Assembly (NCBI GenBank): GCA_963853835.1
Contig: OY970832.1
Coordinates: forward strand, 26,902,208-26,966,207
DNA length: 64,000 bases
Direction of reading: 5' to 3'
Source: Calendula officinalis
Taxonomy: Eukaryota > Streptophyta > Magnoliopsida > Asterales > Asteraceae
Of this stretch, positions 53,876-64,000 are shown piece after piece; within the stretch, counting starts at the first letter, position 1; each line of letters starts with the position of its first letter. The notes under the pieces were generated by a model, which worked only from the letters and a program-made list of their open reading frames with translations, was not told where the DNA came from and did no database searches. The position numbers and the translations under genes were made by a program.

Positions 53876-56745
53876 CTATCAAACAGGTAATTTTTTTTAG
53901 CATCAACCTGGAAAACTATCAAACAGGTAATACAACCAGAGAGAAAAACACATGAGCTTGTAATGAAATTAATTTGCAATGGATAAAAAATTGCATTAAA
54001 ACAAATATTATAAGAGCGTACATTTGTGGTTGTCCCTATGTATTGAATAAATAGATGCATGTTAAAAATTTATAGTGAATGTGTCCATGTATGAACTTTG
54101 ATGAAACATTGAAATAGGTTAACCCAGCAATCACACTTTAGCTTACACATTTTGGTAACATTTAGAAACCATTTGGGTCAGAATTATGTACCAAGAAGTA
54201 AAGCTTATGCAAATTAAACCAGCCTAATGAATCTAAACAACCTATTATATACAAACACCCTAATGAATCTTGTGAAACCCAAAATAAAATATTAAACCTA
54301 AACAAAAAAATTAAACACGTTTAGTATTCCAGAGATAATACAAATTCAAGACTTACAACATATGCGATCATATATACAGAACCATATGACATAACATGTA
54401 CCATATGAAAATCTTAATTTAAATTTGAATATTATCAAAAATTCCCGTAAACACTTCATGTGCACAATTAAACCACCCGATTCAGCATATGCAGCCTCTC
54501 ATCCACATATTCAGCTTCTAATTTGTACAAATGCTCCCGATATTACAAAAAAGAAAAGGCTCCTGATATTACCAAAAAAAAAAATGTGTAAGATTTTTCA
54601 GCATACAATATTACAACAAAGAAACTTGTAATTGACATCAGTGCGAATGGTAGATGGAAAAATAGTGGTGGTATTTTGTATTGGCAAATCGGGTTATTTA
54701 TATGTAACATGTTCCGTAACTGAAATATGTTCCATAACTGTAATGTCTTAAACAACATTGAATAATACTTGTAACCGGAGGGCAGTTATTTTCAAATCGG
54801 TATAATATTTGAGACCGTAATTGAATTTTTAAGACCATCAGAGAGTATGAGTTTATATGTTCACAGCATAGTAATCATGTACTACCATTGGCTTTTACCA
54901 TAATAAATGAGAAATTAAATGAGAATAATTGCAATTCAAAGAAATATTTATGAGTTTGGAATACATGGAGGGTGATGACTGCCAATTTGACTCTCCATAT
55001 AACATGTGGACATGAGTTGAAATAAATGTACCTACGTGGACTTTTAGGTGGCATTATAAGTGCCAAGTGGCTTTTAAGATTAAAAAAAAGTGTCGTTTAT
55101 TAGATATAGAGATAGAGATAAAGATGTGTGTTTAAATATCCAGCAATCTGCATGGCGTTTATATGGAGAGATAAAGATGTGTGTTTTATTAAAAACGTGT
55201 CTTTTATTAGATAGAGAGATAAAGATGTGTGTTTAAATATCCAGCAATCTACATGGCGTTCGAGTTGGCAGCATACGTGGCAGTTAGGCTTACGTGGCGT
55301 TGACGTGCTATTATGATATGGCTTTAAAGTTTCAAAAAAACTAGAGATAGAGATAAAGATGTGTGTTTAAATATCCAGCAATCTGCATGGCGTTTATATG
55401 GAGAGATAAAGATGTGTGTTTTATTAAAAACGTGTCTTTTATTAGATAGAGAGATAAAGATGTGTGTTTAAATATCCAGCAATCTACATGGCGTTCGAGT
55501 TGGCAGCATACGTGGCAGTTAGGCTTACGTGGCGTTGACGTGCTATTATGATATGGCTTTAAAGTTTCAAAAAAACTTTCTTTTATTATATATAAAGATA
55601 TAAACAAACACTAAAAGAAAAAAAGCCTTTAATGACCACGCAATTTTCGTCGCTAACAACATAAAAACCGTCCTTAAGCTATTCTGTAATTAAAACTAGG
55701 GTCGTCACTTTGTCACTATAAGTCTGTCGTAGATTATGGTGACTAAGCACTAAAATTTGTCATCATCACTATTAGTGATGTCACTGGACTGGTGACGCCC
55801 CATTTTCGTCATTGGAATGCGATTAGAGTGTTTTGTGTCAACCTAACTTGATGCGCCACGAGAGGGCCTGGCAAGCATGTTGGGGCTTTTCAACATTAAG
55901 TAAGAGTTACATGGGCGTTTCAGAGATTTTGAGGGCCCTGTGCGAATTAATGAAAATGACCCCCTAAATATAATAATTTTATAAAAAAATTGAACTTTCT
56001 AATCTTTTTCTATTAAATTATTAAGTTGCCTTAATCTTCAAGATTACATATATAAGATATATTATAAAAATCGGGTCCAAAAAAAATATAGGCACCGTGC
56101 GGCTGCATCTCCTCAAAGACACCCCTGAAGAGTTAATTGCAAGAATTATCACTGTGGTTTGGTCAAATTGCATGTCTGGTCACCGTACTTCAATAAGCTG
56201 CATGGTGCTGAGTGGCGGTGTAAACAGTGGTTGAGTTGGTGGCGGTGAGGGTGAGCGGTGATAGTGGTGAGCGACTGAGCGGTGGCTTGGTTGGTGGTGG
56301 TGGGGGTGAGAAAGAAAAAGAGAGGTTATGTGAAAAAGAAAAAGATAGAAGTAATTCAGGGTTTGATGGTTGAGGCTTGAGTGAAAGCTTTTGTATGATT
56401 ACTCAATTAATGTGATGTCTAAATAGTAGTATGTGATGTCTAAAATTCCAAATAGTTTTCAAACTAAAAATATATGTAATACGTCTCTTAAAAATATAAA
56501 ATATAAAATTATTAATGTGTAATAAAATTTTATTAAGAAATTTTGAGTGAATTAACGTAATTAAAAAAACAATATAAATAACTTAAACAATAATGGAAGA
56601 GAGTGAGACAACTAGAAGTTTAGGGACTCTTTTTGCCAATACGAATCCCAAAAGGTGCAAAAGTGAATAAATGGTAGAAACTTTGTTTGTCTCCTCTTGC
56701 ATCCACCGCAAAAGCTGTCTGACGGCTGGATCTAGAACCAAGGTG
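53876..56745. other. Gene-free DNA with a 235-bp tandem duplication
   Basis: No exon is supported. The duplication at 55107-55576 is listed separately. At about 55608 a CACTAAAAGAAA end and GTCGTCAC-like motifs suggest a fragment of a CACTA element without its other end. A GGT-rich stretch lies at about 56205-56310. Confidence 0.5.
55107..55576. repeat. Two-copy tandem duplication, period 235 bp
   Basis: Two nearly identical copies follow each other directly (55107-55341 and 55342-55576). Each begins TAGAGATAGAGATAAAG and ends with GGCTTTAAAGTTTCAAAAA. Inside each, a GATAAAGATGTGTGTTTAAA block is itself repeated, giving a repeat within a repeat. Confidence 0.92.
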
Positions 56746-56753
56746 GCTCCCAC

Positions 56754-57355
56754 TAGGGGTGAGCATAAAAACCGAAAAACCGAAACCAATCCGTTAAAAC
56801 CAACAAAACCAAACCGCTAAAACCGAAACCATTTCAAAACTGACGGTTTGGTTTTAGATTTTGAAAAAACCGATGGATTCGGTTTGGTTTTGGTTTTAAC
56901 CAAAAAGCGCCCTCATTAAGAAACCGCCCCACTAATATTTAATATATTATATATATTTTTTATTTTCATATTTATTACTATGGTTCATTAATTCTTATAT
57001 CGTTATTATATGCTACAAAATACGTTTATAGTTTGAATTTTGGACTGAAAATGGTATTCATTGTTGAAAATATGTTATTAGACATTAAACTTAATGATGT
57101 AAGTTAGATATTATTACTAAAATTTGTATGTAATTTTGAAAAAATAAAGATTAGTGTATGAAATTATGTATCTATGTTTAAGACGAGGTTGATTCGGTTT
57201 TAAAACTGAAACCGAACCGTTAAAGGCTAAAAACCATTAAAACCGAAACCGTTAGAAACCGAAACCATTGGGTTTGAAAATCCTAAAACCGAAATTAGCG
57301 GATTCGGTTCGGTTTGAGCCTAAAACCGCCCCAAACCGCCCCATGCACACCCCTA
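56754..57355. mobile_element. hAT-like MITE (602 bp)
   Basis: Ends TAGGGGTGAGCAT and ATGCACACCCCTA are flanked by identical 8-bp TSDs GCTCCCAC (56746-56753 and 57356-57363). Both ends are filled with AAACCGAAACC/GGTTTCGGTTT motifs and the middle is AT-rich. It has no coding capacity. Confidence 0.94.
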
Positions 57356-57372
57356 GCTCCCACTAACAGCAC

Positions 57373-58069
57373 AGGGTAAAATGCATAAAATGGTAACATA
57401 CTTTGATTGAAAATTTATTTAAGGGTATCTACTTTTGTTTTGATCACTAAAGGGTAGCAAACTTTTATAAAAGTTTATAAAAAGGGTATCTACTTTTGTT
57501 TTGACCACTAAAGGGTAACCAATTTCTATAAAAGTCTATAAGAATGTAATATATTTTTATTTTGATCACTAAAGGGTAACCAGTTTTCATACGATTAAAA
57601 ACGAGAATACGTAATTTGTAAGTCAGAATTCTATGGATTATAACACATTTCGTCACATGAAGATTTGGCAATAATTGATGAAATAAATTTATCCATTTGA
57701 GTTGTTATTTCTATTATAATTGAGAAACATCCAATGTATGATCCATCAACCTAGGCTTGTAAATGAACTGAACATTCAACGAACCATTCGTAAACATTTC
57801 GGTGAAAGGTTAAAGAAGCCGGTCAACAGTCAAAGGTGAAATGTACGAATTGTTTTGAAAATTGGTTACCCTTTAGTGATAAAACCACAAGTACATACCC
57901 TTCTTATAAACCTTTATAAGAGTTGATTACCCTTTGGTGATCAAAATAAAAGTACATACTCTTCTTATAAACTTTTATAATAGTTAGTTACCCTTTAATG
58001 ATCAAAACAAAAGTACATACCCTTAAATGAATTTTCATCTAAAGTATGTTACCCTTTAATGCATTTTCC
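57373..58069. mobile_element. Long-armed MITE with tandem repeats in each arm
   Basis: Arms beginning GGGTAAAATGCATAAA and, inverted, GGGAAAATGCATTAAA extend over 200 bases. Each arm holds about three units of about 60 bp with GTACTTTTGTTTTGATCA-like and CTAAAGGGTAACC motifs. A TSD was not found. Confidence 0.65.
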
Positions 58070-58187
58070 CCTTCAATCTAATCTACTCCTTCAATTATGA
58101 TCGAACGGCCTGAATTTACATGTACACATATATACGGTTTCAATGTTGGTGTACTCAATTTTTTTTTTGAACGGCTAATTTATTAAG

Positions 58188-61100
58188 CTAGCAAGAAGCT
58201 AGAAAACAAAGAAAATACAGGGAGACAAACAAGGAAAGGAAAAGAAAAGACAACCTAGCAATATGACATATGACTATTACACCACTCACACATCTATTGT
58301 TTAGATTACACGATTTTAACCTGTTTTTTAACCAAAAATATGTTGAGCTTTGAATTTCACTAAATATAAATTTCTCTTTCTCCCTTGAAGTAGCCTCGAA
58401 TATTCTTTTATTGCGGAATTTACAGATGCTCCAAATGTAGGTATAGATTGAAGCCATGAAAGCCTTGAGAGTGTCACCTTTTAACGAAATCTTCCTCCCC
58501 ATTGAATTAAATCATCAACACACTGCACTTGATCTATGTTTATACCCCACCACCTTCCAAATTCTGCTAGGATCCGCCGAGAAAAGCTGCATGTCGCAAA
58601 TATGTGGCCCTCTGATTCTGATACAGCCCCGCACAACACACAGTCCGTCGAGATAAGTGGGATTCCACGGTTTTCTAGATTAGATTTAGTGGGTAATCTA
58701 CCGTGATATGATCTCCAGGCCAATATGCATATTTTTGACGGAATACCATTAATCCATGTGAAATCACGATACTCCGACCTTTTTAACCGGAAGTCATCAA
58801 TGGCCTCCCGCATTGATTTAACCGAGAACAGCCCTGAATTTGTAATGGCCCATTTGATTTGAGGCTGTGATTCTGCTGATACATGCTCGAGGGACTCCAA
58901 AAACCAATTTTTTATGGGAATATTGATCTTTTCTAGAAATGTGTTAATCTTTAGAATGTTGTTCCATGGACCGGAGGTTTTACCTGCTGGATTAACCGCA
59001 TCCAGGCCGCCATTAGGTCCGTGAATTGCTTGGATCACCGACTTCCATAACGAGTTATTCTCCGTTTTAAAACGCCACCACCATTTTGTTAAAAGAGCTA
59101 TGTTGAGAGCTTTCAAACTTCCGATTCCAAGGCCTCCATTGTCTTTTGTGTTTAGAACAACGTCCCATGCAATCCATGATATCTTTTTCTTTCCATCAAC
59201 CGATCCCCAAAAGAATCTCGATCTCATACTTTCCAATTTTGTTATTATCTTCTCCGGGGCTTTAAACATTGAGAAAAAATATATACCGAGATTTCCAAGG
59301 ACTGATTTTATTGTCACCACTCTACCGCCTGTTGATAACGATGATGCCTTCCATTTTGACAGCTTTGATGAGAATTTCTTGATGATAGGCTCCCAGAATT
59401 CAGTTCTATTCATCGAGCACCCCTCGGTAGGCCAAGATATGTGAATGGGAATTTACCTGCATTACAATGAAATTTATTAGCAATATTTGTTACAGTTTCC
59501 AATTCAACCGAAACACCCATCAAACTGCACTTGTTTAGATTTATCTTCAACCCCGATGACAAGTGAAAACACCTCAAAATTCTGATCAAATTTGCCATAT
59601 TTCTTTTTTGACCAATCGCCGATAAAGATGGCATCATCCGCGAATTGCATGTGAGAGATGGAAAGATCCGATCCTGGAAATGTGATTCCGTGAAATACAC
59701 ATGTTTGAACCGCAGATTTCATGGCTACGTTCAATGCTTCGGCGGCAATGATGAATAGAAAAGGGGCGAGAGGGTCCCCCTTTCTCACGCCCCGATGCAT
59801 TGAGAATTCATCGGATGGCGAACCGTTGATTAATACCGAAATACGAGCAGAAGAAAGGCACCCATAGATCCATTTGCGCCATTTGTCCCCGAAATTCATT
59901 TGTTTTAGAATGTCATCAATGAAGTTCCAGCTAATCGAATCGAATGCCTTGTCAAAATCGACCTTGAAAACCATAGCCTTTCTTTTCTTTTTCTTATACC
60001 AGGAGATTATTTCGTTGATGATGACCGGACCATCCAAAATACAACGCCCATGAATAAATGCCGTTTGCTCTGGGCCCACAACTAACACGATCACTTCTTT
60101 CAACCTGTTGGCTAGGACTTTTGCAATGATTTTATAGAGACAGTTAAGCAGACTGATCGGACGATATTCATTAAAAACCAGTGGGGAGCTAACCTTGGGC
60201 AAAAGGACCAAAAACGAAGAGTTACATCCACGATCGAAACATCCGGAGACCTGAAAAGCTTCAACCGCAGCTGAAATATCTTGGTGCAACGTATTCCAGA
60301 ATTTTTTTAGAAACGCGAAAGTGTATCCGTCAGGCCCGGGGGCCTTTTCCGAGCCGATATCCCAGATGGCTGCTTTAATTTCTATATCTGCAAAGTTCTG
60401 CTCCAGGGCAATGGCGCGACCCTGGTCTAACGACTTTAATTTATTGTTTCTGAACTGCGGGAAGTTGCGATCGGCAAATGAAAATTTTGATTCAAAAAAT
60501 TTCTTAGCTTCAATTTTGATATAGACTGGATCCGTCATCCATATCCCATTATCTGAAATGCCATGGATAAAATTGAAACGCCTATTTTGGTTGAGCATAC
60601 CGTGAAAGAATCGGGAATTCTCGTCCCCGTCCAATGCCCATTTGATTCTAGCTCTCTGTTTTACATCAAGAATCTCTTTTGACTTGATCTCCTTTAGTTT
60701 AATTAGCGCATTTTTTCTTGATTCAATATCTGCATCTGAAATCAATGAAGCTTCTGCTTTGGTTTCAAAATCCTCGATTATGTTTAAAAGGTCCTTTTTG
60801 TCCCCTAAATTCTTGTCTCTAATTGACGCCCTCCAGTTTTTTATACCCGATTTGAGCATCTTGAGTTTTTTCATGAAACTTAACATTGGAGTCCCCAAGT
60901 TACTGTTAGCAGCCCCATTCCACACCGACTCCACAAGAATTTCCAAATTCGGGTCCGAGAGCCATGAATTATAGAATTTAAAATATGACGGCCCGAAGTC
61001 AATCGATGTAGCATTGAATAGCACTGGACTGTGATCAGAATGCAATTTGGGCAAAATAATAGAGGATGGATTGGGCCATTTATCTAGAAATTTAGAGCTG

Positions 61101-61648
61101 ATGAAAAAGCGATCAAGCTTGCTCAATTTTAGCCCGTCTGGGCTCATACGAGAGAATTTTCTACCACCACATTTCACTTCCACCAGGCTCGAGCACTGAA
61201 TAAATTCGTTAAATTTGGAAGCACCATGATATGAGAAGTTGGTACCCATTCTGTCATCGCCGGACCGAACCTCATTGAAATCACCAAACACAATCCACAT
61301 GGTATCAGGGTTGGATTCTACTATTTCTGATATGCTTGCCCACAAGGAATTTTTTTTTCTTTGACTCTGAGGGTTGTACACATTAATAAACCCACATTCG
61401 ACATTGCACCCCGACCAATCCCCAATAACTGCCAGAAAATGCCTATCTTTAATCACATTCGATTTTACGAATGAATTAGAATCCCAAATAGAAATCAGGC
61501 CGCCTGATCTTCCAGTTACATTCACGAATTCATGATCAAAATTCCGGTTGCCCCAGATTGCACTCAAAAGAAAAGTATCTGGATCAGTAGTATACGATTC
61601 TTGCACACCCAAAAATTGAATTCGGTTTGACTTACATAGATTGCACAA
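58188..61648 (-). pseudogene. LINE ORF2: endonuclease, reverse transcriptase, zinc-binding tail (frameshifted)
   Basis: From 61648 the frame encodes an AP-endonuclease-like domain (FLGVQESYT, MWIVFGDFNEVR, LDRFFISSKF, HSDHSPVLF), a linker, and reverse transcriptase (GPDGYTFAFLKKFW, YRPISLLNCLYKIIAKVLANRL, FKVDFDKAFDSISW, HRGVRKGDPLAPFLF, catalytic FADD). The frame shifts near 59610; RCFHLSSGLKINLNKC and FPFTYLGLP follow, it shifts again near 59413 (GGRVVTIKSVLGNLGIYF, GGLGIGSLKALN, then the CVLCGAVSESEGHIFATC zinc-binding tail) and once more near 58490. In intact copies the protein nicks target DNA and reverse-transcribes LINE RNA on the spot. This copy is inactive. Confidence 0.9.
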
Positions 61649-61659
61649 CCATTCTTGCT

Positions 61660-62442
61660 TCAGATCTGAAGCAATTGGGGAAACCTAGCATCACCATTCT
61701 TTGAGATTAGTCTGCTGACCTCTCGTTCAAACCCTTCCATTTGGAATCCAATTAGCTTGCCAACATCCATGGTGTCTTTAATTTCTGAAGAAGAAGCATG
61801 AGAAGAATTGGATGCTTCGACGGACTGACTGCGGTTTGCACCAGCCTGAGGTTGATTAAGATCCAGCGGGGCAGAAGAAATACCAATGTTCCTGGGCTGT
61901 GACGAACTGCTCGATTCCTTATTCCGACGTCTAGGTTGGGAGAGAATTGAGATGGGTTTCAGTGGAAATGGAAGAGCCTTAGATGATTTTCTCATCTGAT
62001 TAGGGATCGGGACACCAAATTGATGAGGCCCAAAATAAGGACTTGATAATTCCACCTCAACATTTTGGCCCACAATAATGGGCACAACATTCTTTTGCCT
62101 TAGATTTTCTAGCCCACCAACGAAATGAGGGGGCCCACCAGTGTTATCTGGCCCACCATTAACTGAAGCATCATTCCCATTTGAATTATCAACGTTTTGA
62201 TTTACTTGGGAAAGGCCGAAGTCGTCTGGGGCCCCACAAGCCTCGAAACCAACTCCAACATCATGATTATTTTGGGGGTTTGGTGACTCTTCCCCTTCCT
62301 GCTGACACAGCGGTGGCTGAATTCCGTCCCCCGATGCAGATTTGTTGTCGCCGGAAAATTCCGAATTGCCGGAAGTATCCGAAACATCCCCGTCGCACTC
62401 AATTATCGTACTTTTTCCGTAACGTAGTGAGATAAAAGAGGG
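61660..62442 (-). pseudogene. LINE ORF1-like region (RNA-binding ORF, 5' truncated)
   Basis: A minus-strand frame is open from the truncated end to about 61660. It has an acidic start (ECDGDVSDTSGNSEFSGD), a GGPDNTGGPPHFVGG stretch, a proline-rich VELSSPYFGPHQFGVP segment, and a serine-rich basic region (QPRRRNKESSSSSQP). This resembles the low-complexity C-terminal half of plant L1 ORF1 proteins, whose RNA-recognition domain and zinc knuckle would lie in the lost 5' part. Confidence 0.6.
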
Positions 62443-62450
62443 AATATTTG

Positions 62451-62769
62451 AGTGCAGATTTGGAATTTTCTAATTTAGTTGTTAAACCTTTTTTTCATAG
62501 TATCAAAATTCATTTTTGTATTGTAAATTACAGTGTTTAACTAAAAATAATTATATGTCAATACTCATCTTCCCGTTATCATATAAGTATGCCCAAATTC
62601 TACTTTTTAATCTTAATTATTTAAAAATCCGGTTGAACCGAAAAACAGAAGGTAGGTGGTTGGATTGAGCCGATTACATCGATGATTATAGCTTTATCTT
62701 AATCAACATGTTTGACATACAAATATTCTGAATCTGAAAAACCCAATTTTTCTAAAAAAACTAGAGAAA
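62451..62769. other. AT-rich intergenic DNA
   Basis: No exon or bounded repeat is visible. Confidence 0.6.
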
Positions 62770-62771
62770 TA

Positions 62772-63035
62772 CTCCCTCCGTCTCACAAAAAACTTCCCAT
62801 TTCACTTTGACATAAGTTTAAGGTGATATTTAGTAGTGAGGTCATTGATAATAATTTTGATTAAAATATAAAATTGGTTTGGAGAGCGAAAGATAGTTAG
62901 TGGATAGTTAGTGATGGGGTCTTTAGTAATAATAATATTTTATTATGTGGAGCTCATCAAATGTATGAAATGGGAAGTTTTTTGTGGGACAAAAATTTAG
63001 GGTGAGATGAGAAGTTTTTTGTGGGACGGAGGGAG
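62772..63035. mobile_element. Stowaway-type MITE (264 bp)
   Basis: Ends CTCCCTCCGTCTCACAAAAA and, inverted, CTCCCTCCGTCCCACAAAAA next to TA dinucleotides (62770-62771 and 63036-63037) are the Stowaway hallmark. The interior is AT-rich and non-coding. Confidence 0.92.
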
Positions 63036-63474
63036 TAAAATATACTTACAGATTTTATGTAAAGGGTTTTGAATTAATAAATGATAAACTTTGTTAAAAA
63101 ACAAGTATTATTATTACCGCGCTCCGCTGCTAATTATTATTCTTCATTTATATGGTTACTAATGATGTAAACTTCAAAATACTTGAGTTTAGTTTAAGAT
63201 AATCTAGTTTATTATAGAACAATTTTTTTAATCTAAGATAATGTGGCATGGTAATAAGATTTGCAACATTCCAAAATCGACTGTGTGTTAATAAGTTTTA
63301 ATCATTTTAATTATTTGTTGAAGTAATGCTCATGTTGTAGTGATGTATTAGGTGAAATCAAGTATTTGTTGAAGTAATGCTCATGGTATTTTATTTGGTT
63401 TAAATATTATTAATATCTTAATTTACAAAAGTATAGAAGTATAACTTATTGAACAAAGTAACAAATATATAATC

Positions 63475-63600
63475 CAAGGCTTATAGCCTAGAGGTATAAG
63501 GTGGAAGGTGTAATAAATAAATACATAAATCCAATGCTCATGGGTTCAAGTTCCGTCTTAAACAAATAGAGTATATTAGACGCCGTTAAAAAAAATAATA
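63475..63600 (+). mobile_element. tRNA-derived SINE candidate
   Basis: TAGCCTAGAGGT (from about 63488) matches a pol III A box and GGTTCAAGTTCC (from about 63543) resembles a B box, a spacing suited to tRNA-derived SINEs. The 3' side ends in AAAAAAAATAATAAAT. TSDs could not be confirmed. Confidence 0.5.
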
Positions 63601-63759
63601 AATAAATACATAAATACATGACTTTAACTTTATGTACATAAATAGTTAGTCTAGCTACAAAGATGAATATCTTATTTTAAATTATGTTAATGTCTAATTA
63701 AAACCATTATTGTAAGTTTCTTTGAAAAAACTGTATATCAAAACCATTAATAACAAAAA

Positions 63760-63872
63760 TTTGAAGACGGAAAAAAAGTATTTGCTTGGATTCGAACCAT
63801 TATGCCCAGAGTGAGAAATATTTAACAGCCCCTCTAATTTCCAGTGAACCAAGTCACCAACTTTCCTTATTG
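63760..63872 (-). mobile_element. tRNA-derived SINE candidate, minus strand
   Basis: On the minus strand TGGTTCGAATCC is a near-perfect B box and is preceded by GACTTGGTTCACTGG, an A-box-like sequence about 50 bases upstream. The 3' side runs into an A/T-rich tail. Ends are not defined. Confidence 0.4.
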
Positions 63873-64000
63873 TCACAGTATAACTGTATCAATGTTATAT
63901 GTTAATAAATTTCGGGAATTTTTTAATCAAAATGTTACTGTTCACACTGGTATCACAAATGCATATAAGGAGGTAATATGTTTTGAAAATTTTATGATTT

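Larger units (their letters stand above)
58160..62450 (-). mobile_element. L1-type LINE, nearly full length but frameshifted
   Basis: On the minus strand a 3' poly(A) (T run at about 58161-58171) is preceded by an almost complete ORF2 and part of ORF1. ORF2 is broken by frameshifts near 59610, 59413 and 58490. The 5' end fades out at about 62450 within ORF1, as expected of 5'-truncated copies. Its 3' tail (GCTTAATAAATTAGCCGTT before the A run) is similar in style to the LINE at 48688. A TSD was not resolved. Confidence 0.88.

Noticed and set aside
1..64000. rRNA or canonical tRNA genes, organelle DNA insertions
   Set aside because: No 18S/25S/5S blocks or complete cloverleaf were recognised. 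A- and B-box pairs near 43325, 63490 and 63800 fit SINEs better.

Overview
The window is nuclear DNA of a flowering plant, most likely a eudicot. The genes have many short GT-AG introns, noncoding DNA is very AT-rich, and plant-only families (TOC90, plant synaptotagmin) sit among LTR retrotransposons, LINEs, Helitrons, MULEs, hAT, CACTA and Stowaway-like elements. The retroelement protein style would fit an asterid such as Asteraceae, but that is an impression. All coordinates, splice sites and target-site duplications (TSDs) were read by eye and no search was run.

Host genes. 1-538 (-) is the 5' coding part of a MUSTANG-B-like domesticated Mutator transposase (PB1 domain plus an AT-hook-like motif) running off the left edge. 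14357-15117 (+) is a complete four-exon ARPC3 (Arp2/3 complex subunit 3), reconstructed from short exons. 19157-16359 (-) is TOC90, a chloroplast import GTPase, complete in frame but with two in-frame stops. 37379-33150 (-) is a 13-exon SYT4/SYT5-type synaptotagmin (SMP plus two C2 domains) with one abnormal splice donor. 41446-42756 (+) is a broken NAA35/MAK10 fragment.

Mobile DNA fills most of the rest. An almost intact Ty3/gypsy chromovirus (2961-11234, TSD ATAAG, LTRs about 0.6% different) sits inside an older Stowaway-like MITE. Two solo LTRs with exact 5-bp TSDs lie at 22433-24194 (-) and 51574-53870 (+). A decayed Helitron helicase (25168-27013) ends at a classic hairpin-CTAG terminus at 27173, with further Helitron termini at 28155 and 50133. 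A 1.04-kb CACTA derivative lies at 31033-32071. A foldback element carrying a captured gene 5' end lies at about 39431-41038 and contains a nested MITE. Two L1-type LINE remnants lie at about 48688-49715 and 58160-62450, both on the minus strand. Several hAT-like MITEs have exact or near-exact 8-bp TSDs.

The most interesting object is a 4.2-kb Mutator-like element at 44277-48472 with a perfect 9-bp TSD and terminal inverted repeats of about 215 bp full of short repeated motifs. It holds a decayed transposase gene on the plus strand and, converging on it from the other end, an intact two-exon gene (48137-47530, -) encoding a predicted 175-residue protein: an acidic, coiled-coil-like N-terminus joined to what looks like a B3 DNA-binding fold. 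The transposase is riddled with stops while this gene is open and well spliced. A 519-bp MITE of the same family (1148-1666) sits just upstream of the domesticated Mutator gene.
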